Shown here piece by piece: positions 33,941-43,139 of a DNA stretch of 64,000 nucleotides (its first letter is position 1; every line of letters begins with the position of its first letter). The stretch comes from Janthinobacterium lividum (GTDB lineage Bacteria; Pseudomonadota; Gammaproteobacteria; Burkholderiales; Burkholderiaceae_D). The notes beneath the pieces were generated by a model. The model saw nothing but the letters and a program-made list of their open reading frames with translations, had not been told where the DNA came from and searched no databases. The stretch is taken from contig NZ_JAAOLY010000001.1 of NCBI RefSeq assembly GCF_011601275.1, positions 186,001 to 250,000 on the forward strand, read 5' to 3'. Both the position numbers and the translations under genes were made by a program.

Positions 33941-35434
33941 TCAAGGCTTTCGCACAGGAATCTTCTTGTCATCGGCCTTGATGTCGGAAGCGATTTCCGG
34001 CTTGGCACCGATTTTTTCAACCTTGGCGTCTGCCTTGGCCAGTTGTACCGGCAAGCCCTGGAAGTGGTTCAAGGCTTGCTGCAGCTGGAAATCGTCCTTG
34101 GCGCCGTACTCGAGCGGCTTGCGCTTTTTCGCCGTGGCGATCAGGCGCTGCTCTTCTTCCAGCTGATCCTGCATGCCTTCCATCGTCGGCTTGGCCGCTT
34201 CCGGCTTGCCGTCGTTGCTGCTCAAGTGTTTTTCCAGGTCCGCCTCGCGCACGCGCAGGCTGTTCCAGCCATCGCCCTCGGCCGTTTCATCGACCAGCAA
34301 ATCGGGCACGATGCCGCGCGCCTGGATGGCCCGGCCTTTCGGCGTGTAATAGCGGGCCGTCGTCAGCTTGACGGCCGTGTCGGCCGTGATCTGGCGCAAG
34401 GTTTGCACGGAACCCTTGCCGAACGTCTGCGTGCCGATGACGGTGGCGCGCTGGTAGTCCTGCAAGGCGCCGGCGACGATTTCCGAGGCGGAAGCGGAAC
34501 CGGCATTGACCAGCACCACCAGCGGCACGGTTTTCAGCGCGGCCGGCAGCTTGGCAAGCGGGTCGGCCTTGGCGCCCGGCGGCGCATAGAATTCGCGGCG
34601 GCCATAAAACACCTGTTTCGACTCGGGCAACTGGCCCTTGGTCGAGACGATCACGGAGTTACCCGGAAGGAATGCTGTCGCCACGCCGATGGCGCCCGGC
34701 ACGACGCCACCAGGATCGTTGCGCAAGTCCAGCACCAGGCCCTTGAGTTTGGGGTCTTGCGCATACAGCGCGTTGATCTTTTTGACCATGTCATCGACGG
34801 TCGGTTCCTGGAACTGGGCGATGCGCAGCCAGGCATAACCGGGCGCGACCATCTTGGCCTTCACGCTTTGCACGCGGATTTCCTCGCGCACGATGGGAAA
34901 GACCAGCGGCTTGCTTTCACCCTTGCGCGACATCGTCAGCACCAGCTTGCTGCCCGGCTGGCCGCGCATCTTCTTGATGACTTCTTCCAGCTGCAAGCCT
35001 TTCAGCGGGATGTTGTCGAGACGGGTGATCAGGTCGCCCGCCTGGATGCCAGCCTTGGCGGCGGGGCTGTCCTCGATGGGCGAGACGACTTTCACGTAGC
35101 CGTCTTCCATGCTCACTTCGATGCCGATGCCGACGAACTTGCCCTGCACGCTTTCGCGCATTTCCTTGAAGGCATTTTTATCGAGGTAGACGGAGTGCGG
35201 ATCCAGCGACGAGACCATGCCGGAAATGGCCTCCGTCAAAAGTTTCTTGTCTTCCACCTTCTCGACGTAATCAGACTTGATCAGGCCAAAGACGTCGGAC
35301 AGCTGGCGCAGCTCGTCGAGCGGCAGCGGGGCATTCGTGATTTTTTGCGCCACGGCCGGGAACTGCAGCGACATGCCGATGCCGGCCAGGACGCCCAGAC
35401 CGATCAGGCCGATACTTTTGACTTTGATACCCAT
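33941..35434 (-). CDS. S41-family carboxy-terminal processing protease (CtpA/Prc-like)
   Basis: A periplasmic serine protease, 497 aa, anchored or exported by an N-terminal helix (SIGLIGLGVLAGIGMSLQFP). The PDZ domain (residues about 95-165) includes KAGIQAGDLITRLD. The catalytic dyad is Ser in NAGSASASEIVAGAL and Lys in TFGKGSVQ. A 70-residue Lys/Glu-rich tail follows. Ctp proteases trim lipoproteins and peptidoglycan hydrolases. Its place after envC and gpmA is a known conserved group and suggests it works with EnvC in cell-wall turnover. Confidence 0.93.
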   Translation of the reverse strand: MGIKVKSIGLIGLGVLAGIGMSLQFPAVAQKITNAPLPLDELRQLSDVFGLIKSDYVEKVEDKKLLTEAISGMVSSLDPHSVYLDKNAFKEMRESVQGKFVGIGIEVSMEDGYVKVVSPIEDSPAAKAGIQAGDLITRLDNIPLKGLQLEEVIKKMRGQPGSKLVLTMSRKGESKPLVFPIVREEIRVQSVKAKMVAPGYAWLRIAQFQEPTVDDMVKKINALYAQDPKLKGLVLDLRNDPGGVVPGAIGVATAFLPGNSVIVSTKGQLPESKQVFYGRREFYAPPGAKADPLAKLPAALKTVPLVVLVNAGSASASEIVAGALQDYQRATVIGTQTFGKGSVQTLRQITADTAVKLTTARYYTPKGRAIQARGIVPDLLVDETAEGDGWNSLRVREADLEKHLSSNDGKPEAAKPTMEGMQDQLEEEQRLIATAKKRKPLEYGAKDDFQLQQALNHFQGLPVQLAKADAKVEKIGAKPEIASDIKADDKKIPVRKP

Positions 35435-35481
35435 GTATTCTTCGCAATCTACAAATTCGCTGCCGCAGCAATGGTGGGAAC

Positions 35482-37011
35482 TTAAAACTTCACCCAGGTG
35501 GCTGGATCGAAGGCGCGGCCCTGATGACGCAATTCAAAGTATAGCCCTGATTCCTCGTTGCCGCCGCTGTTGCCCGCGCTGGCAATGGCGTCGCCGCCCT
35601 TGACGGCGTCGCCCACCCGTTTCAGCAAGGATTGGTTATTGCCATAAATACTCATGTACTGGCCGCCATGGTCGACGATGATCAAATTGCCGAAACCGCG
35701 CAGCCAGTCGGAAAACACGACGCGGCCGCCGGCGATGGCGTGTACCTCGCTGCCTTCGCCCGTGCGGATGAACACGCCCTTCCAGCTGGGGCCGTCACCA
35801 CGCTTGCTGCCGAAGCGGGCGGCGATCTTGCCGGCCACGGGCGCGCGCAGCTGCCCTTTCAGGCTGGCAAAGGCGCCGGCTGGCGCGGCCGGTCCCAGGC
35901 TTGGGCGTTCCGGCTCCGGTTCCGGCTTGGGTTCCGGCTTCGGTGTCACCTTGGCCACTTGGGGCGGTTCGTCGTCGTCGATCGGTTCCAGTTTCACGGG
36001 CGGCGGTGGCGGCGTTTGCGGCTTGATCTTGCCCGATTTGTTCTGCTGCTCTTTGGCAATGCGCTCACGTTCCGCCTGCGCCTTGGCGCGCGCGGCCAGC
36101 AGGCGTTCGCGTTTTTCCGCCGCGATCTTGGCGTCGGCGGCCGCTTTGGCGGCGGCGCGTTGCTCGGCCAGCAATTGCTGGCGTTTCTTTTCAGCCGCGG
36201 CGGCGGCGGCCTGCTCTTCGATCAGCTTTGCCAGCTTGTCGACCAGATTGCCCATACGCTGTTCATCGCGCTCGACATTGCCCACTTCCTTGCGCTGCGC
36301 CACCAGGCGCTGCGACAGGGTCGTCAGCAAGGCGGCGCGGCGCGCCTTCTCTTGCACCAGCAAGGCCTTCTGGTCGCGCTCTTCCTGCGCGATTTCTTCC
36401 AGCTCGTCCTTGGCGTTCTGCACGTCCGCCTGGTTTTTCTCCACGGCCAGCAAATTGGCGCGCAAGGCTTCCAGCAGGCGTGCCTGCGCCTGCGATACAT
36501 ACGCCATCAGTTGCAAATCGCGGTTGATGCGGTTCGGGTTATCGCCCGACAAGAGCAGCTTGATGCGGTCTTCGTTGCCGGCGACATATTGTTCACGCAG
36601 CAACTTTGACAGCTGCGTCTTTTGTTTCTCGACGGTCGCCGTCAATTGCTGGTGCTCTTGCCCCAGCGCATTGAGTTTCACGCCCGTCTCGCTTTGCTCC
36701 TGCGCCAGGTCGCGCAAGGCGCGGTTGGCATTGGAAATGGCTTCCTCCGACTCGGCCAGGGTATCGGCCGCGTCATCCTTGGCGCTTTCCGTACGACTGA
36801 TGTCGCGCTTGAGCGCCGTCAGCTTTTGTTGCAATCCAGCACGTTGTGCTTCCGCGGCCGCCTTCTGCTTGCTGCGTTCGGTGGGCTTGGCGCCCTGCGC
36901 GGCGCCGCAGGAAAGCAGCAGCGCCAGGCACAGCATGGCACCGGCGCGCCACGCCGGCAGGGGTCGTTCAGCAGAGGGGGCGATGGCTGTGCCGCGGAAG
37001 AAAGACGACAA
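35482..37011 (-). CDS. envC: Murein hydrolase activator EnvC (degenerate M23/LytM)
   Basis: Periplasmic activator of the amidases AmiA/B in daughter-cell separation. The 509-aa protein has a signal peptide (residues about 20-42), a long coiled coil (45-285, with EQSETGVKLNALGQEHQQL), a Lys/Pro-rich linker (residues 325-380), and a C-terminal M23 domain from about 395. Zn ligands of active LytM proteins are lost: the HxGxD position is WKGVF, the HxH is LYFELR. That fits an activator that binds and opens the amidases, not an enzyme. It is 1 bp after gpmA and 47 bp before ctpA. Confidence 0.9.
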   Translation of the reverse strand: MSSFFRGTAIAPSAERPLPAWRAGAMLCLALLLSCGAAQGAKPTERSKQKAAAEAQRAGLQQKLTALKRDISRTESAKDDAADTLAESEEAISNANRALRDLAQEQSETGVKLNALGQEHQQLTATVEKQKTQLSKLLREQYVAGNEDRIKLLLSGDNPNRINRDLQLMAYVSQAQARLLEALRANLLAVEKNQADVQNAKDELEEIAQEERDQKALLVQEKARRAALLTTLSQRLVAQRKEVGNVERDEQRMGNLVDKLAKLIEEQAAAAAAEKKRQQLLAEQRAAAKAAADAKIAAEKRERLLAARAKAQAERERIAKEQQNKSGKIKPQTPPPPPVKLEPIDDDEPPQVAKVTPKPEPKPEPEPERPSLGPAAPAGAFASLKGQLRAPVAGKIAARFGSKRGDGPSWKGVFIRTGEGSEVHAIAGGRVVFSDWLRGFGNLIIVDHGGQYMSIYGNNQSLLKRVGDAVKGGDAIASAGNSGGNEESGLYFELRHQGRAFDPATWVKF

Positions 37012-37012
37012 G

Positions 37013-37759
37013 TTACTTGGCCTTCCCTTGGTTCGCCACGGCTGCTTGCGCTGCCGCGATCGCTGCCGGGTCGCCCAGGTAGTAGTGACGGATCGGTTTC
37101 AGGTCGGCGTCCAGTTCATACACGAGCGGTTGGCCATTCGGGATGTTCAGGCCGACGATGTCGCTGTCGCTGATGCCGTCGAGCATCTTGATCAGCGCGC
37201 GCAGGCTGTTGCCGTGGGCCGAAATGATGATTTTCTTGCCAGCGCGGATGGCCGGGGCGATTTCTTCATCCCAGGCCGGCATCACGCGCGCCACGGTGTC
37301 TTTCAGGCATTCGGTCAGCGGAATCGACGCTTTCGGCAAGCCGGCATAGCGGGGATCGTTGAACGAGGCGCGGTCGTCGTCTTCCGCCAGCGGCGGCGGC
37401 GGCGTGTCGTAGCTGCGGCGCCATACCAATACTTGCTCGTCGCCATACTTGGCGGCCGTCTCGCCCTTGTCCAGGCCTTGCAGGGCGCCGTAGTGGCGCT
37501 CGTTCAAGCGCCAGTCGTTCTTGATAGGCAAATACATCATGTCCATCTCGTCGAGCGCCAGCCACAGGGTGCGGATGGCGCGCTTCAGGACGGAAGTGTA
37601 GGCCACGTCGAACGTAAAACCTTCCTGCTTGAGGATCTGGCCGGCGGCCTTGGCTTCGTTGACGCCCTTTTCCGTCAGATCGACGTCGGTCCAGCCGGTG
37701 AAGCGGTTATCGAGATTCCAGGTGGACTCGCCGTGACGCATGAAAACGATTTTGTACAT
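37013..37759 (-). CDS. gpmA: 2,3-bisphosphoglycerate-dependent phosphoglycerate mutase
   Basis: Glycolysis/gluconeogenesis enzyme interconverting 3- and 2-phosphoglycerate. The 248-aa protein has the phospho-His motif [10 protein letters not shown] at residues 7-16, [15 protein letters not shown], the [12 protein letters not shown] motif with the catalytic Glu and a second His in [11 protein letters not shown]. Length and motifs identify the dPGM (GpmA) type. First gene of a four-gene minus-strand run gpmA-envC-ctpA-moeB. Confidence 0.97.
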   Translation of the reverse strand: MYKIVFMRHGESTWNLDNRFTGWTDVDLTEKGVNEAKAAGQILKQEGFTFDVAYTSVLKRAIRTLWLALDEMDMMYLPIKNDWRLNERHYGALQGLDKGETAAKYGDEQVLVWRRSYDTPPPPLAEDDDRASFNDPRYAGLPKASIPLTECLKDTVARVMPAWDEEIAPAIRAGKKIIISAHGNSLRALIKMLDGISDSDIVGLNIPNGQPLVYELDADLKPIRHYYLGDPAAIAAAQAAVANQGKAK

Positions 37760-37828
37760 AGTTCTATCTTCTCAAGGGGTTCAAATCAAAAAAGCAAAAC
37801 GTAAAAAGACCTCGTCCAGCTTCTATTT

Positions 37829-37834
37829 TATAAT
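37829..37834 (+). promoter_or_regulatory. Consensus -10 box for the rhodanese-grxC unit
   Basis: TATAAT, 32 bp before the rhodanese start codon, in an AT-rich patch; -35 is weak (AAGACC at 17 bp). Confidence 0.5.
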
Positions 37835-37865
37835 GCGCGGATTGACTTAAACCATTGGACCCTAC

Positions 37866-38282
37866 GTGAAATTCATTATCGACCACATTTTTCTGTTTGC
37901 CATCGTCATTATTTCCGGCGGCGCCCTCCTCTGGCCACTGCTGTCGATGCGCGGCAAGCGCGCGACCGTGCTGGAAGTCACGCAACTGATCAACCGCGGC
38001 AAGACCATCATCGTCGACGTGCGTAGCGCCGAAGAATTCGCCACAGGCCACTTGCCTGACGCGAAAAATATTCCGCTGCCGGAACTGGCAAAACGCATGG
38101 GCGAGCTGGAAAAATTCAAAACGCGCCCCATTGTAGTGGTTTGCCAGAAAGGTTCGCGTTCGGCAACCGCCGTCGGCCTGCTGGGCAAAGCCGGTTTCGC
38201 TGAGGCAACGAGCCTGGAAGGCGGCCTCGACGAATGGAAAAAGCAAGGTTTGCCATTGAAAACCTTGTCGCTGGCGAAATAA
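37866..38282 (+). CDS. Membrane-anchored rhodanese-like protein (YibN type)
   Basis: A 138-aa sulphur-transfer domain protein with an N-terminal TM helix (HIFLFAIVIISGGALLWPLL) and a single rhodanese domain (about residues 35-135). The active-site loop is CQKGSRSA with the catalytic cysteine, and the second signature is GGLDEWKKQG. The gene heads a plus-strand set rhodanese-grxC-secB known from E. coli (yibN-grxC-secB-gpsA). Physiological sulphur donor and acceptor are not known. Confidence 0.92.
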   Translation: MKFIIDHIFLFAIVIISGGALLWPLLSMRGKRATVLEVTQLINRGKTIIVDVRSAEEFATGHLPDAKNIPLPELAKRMGELEKFKTRPIVVVCQKGSRSATAVGLLGKAGFAEATSLEGGLDEWKKQGLPLKTLSLAK

Positions 38283-38307
38283 GCCAGCCTTAACTGAAGG
38301 AATGATC

Positions 38308-38574
38308 ATGACCGTACCCGTTATTGTTTATAGCACCGCCGTGTGCCCGTATTGCGTGCGCGCCGAGCGCCTGCTGGAATCGAAGGGCGTCGCCGTGCAA
38401 AAGATCCGCGTCGACCTCGACCCGGAAGAGCGCATCAAGATGATGGAACGCACGGGCCGCCGCACGGTGCCGCAAATCTATGTGGGCGACACCCACGTGG
38501 GCGGATTCGACGATTTGTATGCGCTCGATCAAGCTGGCAAGCTCGACCCCTTGTTAAACGGCACGGCAGCCTGA
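38308..38574 (+). CDS. grxC: Glutaredoxin 3
   Basis: Cytosolic dithiol glutaredoxin, 88 aa. Active site CPYC at residues about 13-16, cis-Pro motif TVPQIYVGDTHVGG with the GG loop for glutathione. The ATG at 38308 gives the usual start (MTVPVIVYS); an ATG two codons upstream would add Met-Ile. It is 25 bp after the rhodanese gene and likely co-transcribed. Confidence 0.96.
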   Translation: MTVPVIVYSTAVCPYCVRAERLLESKGVAVQKIRVDLDPEERIKMMERTGRRTVPQIYVGDTHVGGFDDLYALDQAGKLDPLLNGTAA

Positions 38575-38598
38575 TATAAAGCGGGTTCGAGAAATTGC

Positions 38599-38629
38599 TT
38601 GGTTTTTTGTCGTATTGTTTTGATACAAT
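38599..38629 (+). promoter_or_regulatory. Possible promoter of secB
   Basis: TTGGTT and TACAAT with 19 bp spacing, in a T-rich stretch between grxC and secB, about 105 bp before the start. Weak by spacing. Confidence 0.35.
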
Positions 38630-38734
38630 TGCCCTCGCACCTGATCTGGCCGTGCCTATCCGGCACGGTTTGAATACCGCAAGTACCATATTTGAACGGT
38701 GTGCCGTTCTTGTCCCTTACAACGAAAGCGTTCC

Positions 38735-39208
38735 ATGTCTGACGAAAATCTGCAACCAGTCTTCCAAATCCAACGCGTCTACCTGAAAGACATGTCGCTG
38801 GAACAACCAAATTCCCCAGCTATTTTCCTGGAACAAGAAGCACCAGCGATCGAAGTGGCTCTGGACGTGGGCGCTACGCCTCTGGCCGACGGCATCTTCG
38901 AAGCCACCGTCACCATCACCGTGACCGCCAAAGTCGGCGAAAAAGTCGCTTTCCTGGTTGAAGGCAAGCAAGCCGGTATTTTCGAAGCACGCAACATTCC
39001 TGCCGATCAACTCGATCCGCTGCTGGGAATCGGCTGCCCGAACATCATCTACCCTTACCTGCGCGCCAACATCGCCGACGTGATCACCCGTGCCGGCTTC
39101 CCGCCAGTGCACCTGGCCGAGATCAACTTCGAAGTGTTCTACCAACAACGTCTGCAAGCTATTGCTGACGCCGCTGCCGCAGCACCAGCAGCCAGCGAAA
39201 CGCACTAA
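38735..39208 (+). CDS. secB: Protein-export chaperone SecB
   Basis: Tetrameric cytosolic chaperone that keeps preproteins unfolded and hands them to SecA. The 157-aa protein has the signature [19 protein letters not shown] near residue 10, then [31 protein letters not shown] and a C-terminal [15 protein letters not shown]. The ATG at 38735 gives the normal N-terminus. Only proteobacteria-type organisms carry it, supporting the taxonomic reading. A hairpin follows the gene. Confidence 0.97.
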   Translation: MSDENLQPVFQIQRVYLKDMSLEQPNSPAIFLEQEAPAIEVALDVGATPLADGIFEATVTITVTAKVGEKVAFLVEGKQAGIFEARNIPADQLDPLLGIGCPNIIYPYLRANIADVITRAGFPPVHLAEINFEVFYQQRLQAIADAAAAAPAASETH

Positions 39209-39246
39209 GCTTTTGCAAGACCCCGCTGGCCGTCAAGGCTGGCCTG

Positions 39247-39273
39247 ACACGGCGGCCTGGCCGCCGTGTTTCG
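39247..39273 (+). terminator. Hairpin terminator after secB
   Basis: ACACGGCGGCC pairs perfectly with GGCCGCCGTGT around one base, followed by a short T-run. Lies 38 bp after the stop and 18 bp before the SH3 gene, so it may be an attenuator. Confidence 0.7.
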
Positions 39274-39290
39274 TTAAGGTTCAAAATATC

Positions 39291-39752
39291 ATGTTGAAAA
39301 GTGCGCTCTTGAGCAAGTTCCGCTGGATGGCCGGCGCCGTGTTGCTGCTGGCGACCGCCGCCAGCCACGCCGTCGATTTCAAAACGGTGGGCGCCGCCCC
39401 CGTGATCCTGTATGACGCGCCATCCTCCAAGGGCGGCAAGCTGTACGTGGCGCCACGCGGCATGCCGCTGGAAGTCGTGCTCAGCTACGGCGAATGGGTC
39501 AAGGTACGCGACGCCAGCGGCGAAATGGCCTGGACGGAAGCCAAGGGCCTGTCGGCCAAGCGCAACGTCGTGGCGCGCGCCGCGAACCTCAAGGTTCGCG
39601 CCAGCCCCGACGACACCGCCTCCGCCATCCTCCTCGTCGACAAGGGCGTGCTGCTGGAAATGAGCGAGCAAGCGAGTTCCGGCTGGGTCAAGGTGCGCCA
39701 CAAGGATGGCCAGAGCGGCTACGTCAAGACCAGCGAAGTGTGGGGCCTGTAA
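39291..39752 (+). CDS. Exported SH3-domain protein
   Basis: A 153-aa periplasmic protein. A signal peptide (residues 1-28, WMAGAVLLLATAASHAV) precedes two bacterial SH3-like repeats: residues about 33-85 (VILYDAPSSKGGKLYVAPRG) and 90-150 (NVVARAANLKVRASPDD, then GWVKVRHKDGQSGYV). Such SH3_3 domains are thought to bind cell-wall peptides. The start is ATG at 39291; the frame continues upstream into secB without relevance. It lies between secB and gpsA, where E. coli has nothing; function unknown. Confidence 0.87.
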   Translation: MLKSALLSKFRWMAGAVLLLATAASHAVDFKTVGAAPVILYDAPSSKGGKLYVAPRGMPLEVVLSYGEWVKVRDASGEMAWTEAKGLSAKRNVVARAANLKVRASPDDTASAILLVDKGVLLEMSEQASSGWVKVRHKDGQSGYVKTSEVWGL

Positions 39753-39788
39753 GCACCGCGTCCGTTCCCCCTGCCCCGTTGAGGTTGC

Positions 39789-40829
39789 ATGCAAGTTTCC
39801 CCTGAAGTCACTCCCGATAGCATTCCCGCCGCCCGCAAGATCACCATCCTGGGCGCCGGCGCCTGGGGCACGGCCGTGGCCATGGCCCTGGCCGGCCGCC
39901 ACGACGTACTGCTGTGGGGCCGCAATGGCGAGGCCATGGCCGCCATGGCCGCCAGCGGCGAAAACAGTTATTTGCCGGGCTTCGCATTGCCGCCGCAACT
40001 GCGCATCAGTGCCGATTTCGACGCCGCCGTCGCGCATGCCGCTGGCGAACAGGGCCTCCTGATTGCCGCCTGCCCCGTGGCGGGCTTGCGGCCCATGCTG
40101 CATCAGCTGAAAGACAAGGCCATTGGCAACCTGGTGTGGCTGTGCAAAGGGTTTGAAGGCGGCACGGGCTTGCTGCCGCACCAGATCGTGCAGGAAGTGC
40201 TGGGCGACAAGATCCCCGGCGGCGCCCTGTCCGGCCCTTCGTTCGCGCAGGAAGTGGCGCGCGGCTTGCCGTGCGCGCTGACCATCGCCTCGCACTGCCC
40301 CGCCTTGCGCGCCGGCGTCGTCTCGGCCTTGCATGGCGGCACCATCCGCGTGTATGCGAGCGACGACCTGGTGGGCGTGGAAGTGGGCGGCGCCGTCAAG
40401 AATGTGCTGGCCATTGCCACGGGCGTGGCCGATGGCCTGGGCCTGGGTTTGAATGCGCGCGCCGCGTTGATCACGCGTGGCCTGGCGGAAATCACGCGCC
40501 TGGGCACGGCCTTGGGTGGCCAGACGGAAACGTTCATGGGCTTGACGGGCATGGGCGACTTGATTTTGACCTGCACGGGCGACCTGTCGCGCAACCGCCG
40601 GGTCGGCCTGGGCCTGGCGCAAGGCAAGGCACTGGACACCATCGTGGCTGAACTCGGTCACGTGGCCGAAGGCGTACCGTGCGCCAAGGCCGTGCGCGAA
40701 CTGGCGCGCCGCATGAGCGTCGACATGCCGATCACGAATGCCGTGGCCGGCGTGCTGTTCGATGGAGATTTGCCGCACGTGATGGTACAGCAACTGCTGT
40801 CGCGCGACCCGCGCGCCGAGGCGGCCTAA
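39789..40829 (+). CDS. gpsA: Glycerol-3-phosphate dehydrogenase [NAD(P)+]
   Basis: Makes sn-glycerol-3-phosphate from DHAP for phospholipid synthesis. The 346-aa protein has the dinucleotide motif [16 protein letters not shown] (residues about 20-35), the NSYLPGF substrate region, [15 protein letters not shown], and [20 protein letters not shown] with the catalytic lysine, followed by [13 protein letters not shown]. It has a 17-residue extension before the Rossmann fold. The next gene is convergent. Confidence 0.97.
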   Translation: MQVSPEVTPDSIPAARKITILGAGAWGTAVAMALAGRHDVLLWGRNGEAMAAMAASGENSYLPGFALPPQLRISADFDAAVAHAAGEQGLLIAACPVAGLRPMLHQLKDKAIGNLVWLCKGFEGGTGLLPHQIVQEVLGDKIPGGALSGPSFAQEVARGLPCALTIASHCPALRAGVVSALHGGTIRVYASDDLVGVEVGGAVKNVLAIATGVADGLGLGLNARAALITRGLAEITRLGTALGGQTETFMGLTGMGDLILTCTGDLSRNRRVGLGLAQGKALDTIVAELGHVAEGVPCAKAVRELARRMSVDMPITNAVAGVLFDGDLPHVMVQQLLSRDPRAEAA

Positions 40830-40863
40830 GGCGACCTAAGGTGTCCTGACCAGCCAGGAAAAC

Positions 40864-41208
40864 CTAGCGCCCCGCCTTGTGCATGAGTATGGTGAGCAGC
40901 AATAAGCTGTCTTCGCGCGCTTCCAGGGCGTGCGCCTGGCCGCCGAGCAGATACAGCATCTGCCCCGGCCCCAGTACTTGCACCCCGCCATGTGCTTCCA
41001 CCGCCACCTGCCCTTGCAGGCACAGCAGGGTGATTTCACCGAGCACATGATGCTCGGGCATGGTCTTGCCCTTGGGCATGCACATGCGGATCAGTTCCAG
41101 TTCATCCGTCTTGGCCAGCGCAATGGCGGAAAACTGCGACAGGTCGTCGCCGTCCCTGCGCAGCACCTCGATCACCTGTCCTGAACTTGCGTGCTCCAGT
41201 GCCATCAT
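40864..41208 (-). CDS. Small cupin-domain protein
   Basis: A 114-aa single-domain cupin. Motif 1 reads MPEHHVLGEITLLCLQGQV and motif 2 VLGPGQMLYLLGGQAHALEA. Metal-binding His residues are visible (HH, H near residue 90), so a metal is possible. AAGGAG stands 5 nt before the ATG at 41208, which decides the start against an in-frame TTG at 41223. Small cupins of this kind act as sensors or isomerases; substrate unknown. It follows the DUF2461 gene by 15 bp on the same strand. Confidence 0.8.
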   Translation of the reverse strand: MMALEHASSGQVIEVLRRDGDDLSQFSAIALAKTDELELIRMCMPKGKTMPEHHVLGEITLLCLQGQVAVEAHGGVQVLGPGQMLYLLGGQAHALEAREDSLLLLTILMHKAGR

Positions 41209-41223
41209 GTGCTCCTTCGGCAA

Positions 41224-41916
41224 TTACTCGGTAACTTCCTCCGGCTCTTTCGCGCCGCGCATCCACTCGACCAGCGGCCACGCATCCTTCAAGCCTTCCG
41301 CCAGGGTCGGCAGCAGTTTCTCGGGCTCGTTGACGGGCAGCGGCACTTCGGTCCAGACAAAAAAGCTCTTCAGCTTGATGAATTCGATATGTTCGGCGTC
41401 CGCGTCAAACCCCTTCGGCGGGCGCTGCAGCTTGCCCTCGTTCTGGATGGTGCCGAAGCGGGCCTTCAAGCGCTTATTCTTCAGCACTTTGGAAAAACCT
41501 GGCGCGTCGTTGACCATGTGCTCGCGCAGCGCCTTCAGGCGGCCAGGCGGCGGCATGTATTCGCCGGCGCCGAACAGCAAGTTACCTTGGCCGTCGATCT
41601 GCAGGTAATACGTGGGGCCGCCCGCCTTGCTGGGACGGCGCATGTCGTTCGGCGCGATGGCGGCCGAAAAACGCGTCTTATACGGGCTTTTATCATGGGC
41701 AAAGCGCACGTCGCGGTTGATGCGGAACAAGGCCTTCTTCGGATTGCAGTATTTCACTGCCGGGTCGAACTTGCCCAGCTCGCCGATCAGGCTGGTGACC
41801 AGCGCGAGGAATTCCTCGCGCAGGATGTCGTAGCGGGGCTTGTTCATCACAAACCAGGGACGGTTGTTGTTGTCGCTCAGTTCACGTAAAAATTGGGTCA
41901 AATCACGCACATGCAT
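41224..41916 (-). CDS. DUF2461 / TIGR02453 family protein
   Basis: A 230-aa cytosolic protein of a widespread uncharacterised family. Signature parts are LRELSDNNNRPWFVMNKPRY at the N-terminus, the basic RINRDVRFAHDKSPYKT segment near residue 65, and GAGEYMPPPGRLKALREHM. Nothing in the sequence suggests a catalytic motif I can name. It is 15 bp before a cupin gene and 21 bp after the DegS-like protease on the same strand. The role is unknown. Confidence 0.85.
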   Translation of the reverse strand: MHVRDLTQFLRELSDNNNRPWFVMNKPRYDILREEFLALVTSLIGELGKFDPAVKYCNPKKALFRINRDVRFAHDKSPYKTRFSAAIAPNDMRRPSKAGGPTYYLQIDGQGNLLFGAGEYMPPPGRLKALREHMVNDAPGFSKVLKNKRLKARFGTIQNEGKLQRPPKGFDADAEHIEFIKLKSFFVWTEVPLPVNEPEKLLPTLAEGLKDAWPLVEWMRGAKEPEEVTE

Positions 41917-41937
41917 GTGTCAAATTCCGATCAGCAA

Positions 41938-43098
41938 CTATTTGGAAAGCTCTTTCGGGATGGGGCGCTTGCCCACCATCACGTCGAGTGCCGCTTCGCG
42001 ATTCTTGCGCAGCACCGTCATTTTAGCTTTTTCGCCGGGCGGCAGTTGGGCGATCAGATTCAGCATTTCCGTCGTATCGCCAACGGGCTTGCCTTGCACC
42101 GTCAGCAGGATGTCGCCGGGCACGATGCCCGCCTTGTCGGCCGGGCCGTTGCGCACCACGCCGGCGATGATGGCGCCGCTGGTGCGCTGCAAGTTGAAAC
42201 TTTGCGCCAGTTCGGGCGTGATGTCCTGCGTTTCCACGCCGATCCAGCCGCGCACCACGTGGCCATCCTTGATGATGGCTTCCATCACCGTCTTGGCCGT
42301 CGAGACGGGAATGGCGAAGCCGATGCCGACGGAGCCGCCGCTTTGCGAGTAAATCGCCGTATTGATGCCGATCAGATTGCCGCGCGTATCGACCAGGGCG
42401 CCGCCCGAGTTGCCGAAATTAATCGCCGCATCCGTCTGGATGAAGTTTTCAAAACTGTTGATGTGCAGGTTGTTGCGGCCCAGGGCGGAGATGATGCCCA
42501 TGGTCACTGTCTGGCCCACACCGAACGGATTGCCGATGGCCAGCACCACGTCACCCACGCGCGCCAGTTCCGACTGGCCCAGCACGATGACGGGCAGCTT
42601 GTCGAGGTCGATCTTGATGACGGCCAGGTCAGTTTCCGGGTCCAGGCCCACCACCTTGGCCGGCGCCTTGCGGCCATCGGTGAGCACCACTTCGATTTCA
42701 TCGGCGCCTTCGACCACGTGGTTGTTGGTCAGCACATAGCCTTCATGGCTGACGATGACGCCGGAGCCGAGGCTGTTTTTCAAATCGTCGTCATCCCCGT
42801 CGTCCGGGTCGCGGTCGCCGAAGAAACGCTTGAAGAAAGGATCGCGCGCCAGCGGATGGGCGCCGCGCTTGGGCACTTGCAGGGTGAGGATGTTGACGAC
42901 GGCGGGCATGGCGCGTGCCGCCGCGTCGCGGTAGGAGCCGGGCGCCAGGCTGCTCGACGCCGTTTCCACCACGGGCACCGGTTTCGCGGGAGAGCCCAGT
43001 TGCTGTACCCGGCTGGCCGGGCGCAGCGCGCCGTACACAAAGTACAGCGCCAACGCGATCGTCACGGTTTGCGCAAACAATAACCAGAATCGTCGCAT
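41938..43098 (-). CDS. Trypsin-like serine protease with one PDZ domain (DegS/DegQ-like)
   Basis: A 386-aa periplasmic protease anchored by one N-terminal TM helix (residues 5-25). Protease domain with the full triad: His in YVLTNNHVV, Asp in PETDLAVIK and Ser in FGNSGGALVD. A single PDZ domain (about residues 285-375) contains NGPADKAGIVPGDILLTV. One PDZ and a membrane anchor are the DegS plan, the site-1 protease for anti-sigma-E; DegQ-type members have two PDZ domains. An acidic loop (DPDDGDDDDL) precedes the protease core. It lies 41 bp after mscL. Confidence 0.9.
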   Translation of the reverse strand: MRRFWLLFAQTVTIALALYFVYGALRPASRVQQLGSPAKPVPVVETASSSLAPGSYRDAAARAMPAVVNILTLQVPKRGAHPLARDPFFKRFFGDRDPDDGDDDDLKNSLGSGVIVSHEGYVLTNNHVVEGADEIEVVLTDGRKAPAKVVGLDPETDLAVIKIDLDKLPVIVLGQSELARVGDVVLAIGNPFGVGQTVTMGIISALGRNNLHINSFENFIQTDAAINFGNSGGALVDTRGNLIGINTAIYSQSGGSVGIGFAIPVSTAKTVMEAIIKDGHVVRGWIGVETQDITPELAQSFNLQRTSGAIIAGVVRNGPADKAGIVPGDILLTVQGKPVGDTTEMLNLIAQLPPGEKAKMTVLRKNREAALDVMVGKRPIPKELSK

Positions 43099-43139
43099 AC
43101 AGTTCTCTGCCCAGGTCAGCCGGCCCGTGCCGGAACGAC

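Noticed and set aside
35654-37804. A 716-codon open frame opposite envC and gpmA
   Set aside because: Ser/Arg/Ala-rich shadow with no domain; both opposite genes are clear.
39159-40793. A 544-codon minus-strand frame opposite the SH3 gene and gpsA
   Set aside because: His/Gln/Ala/Gly-rich antisense composition and covers three other features; gpsA is certain.
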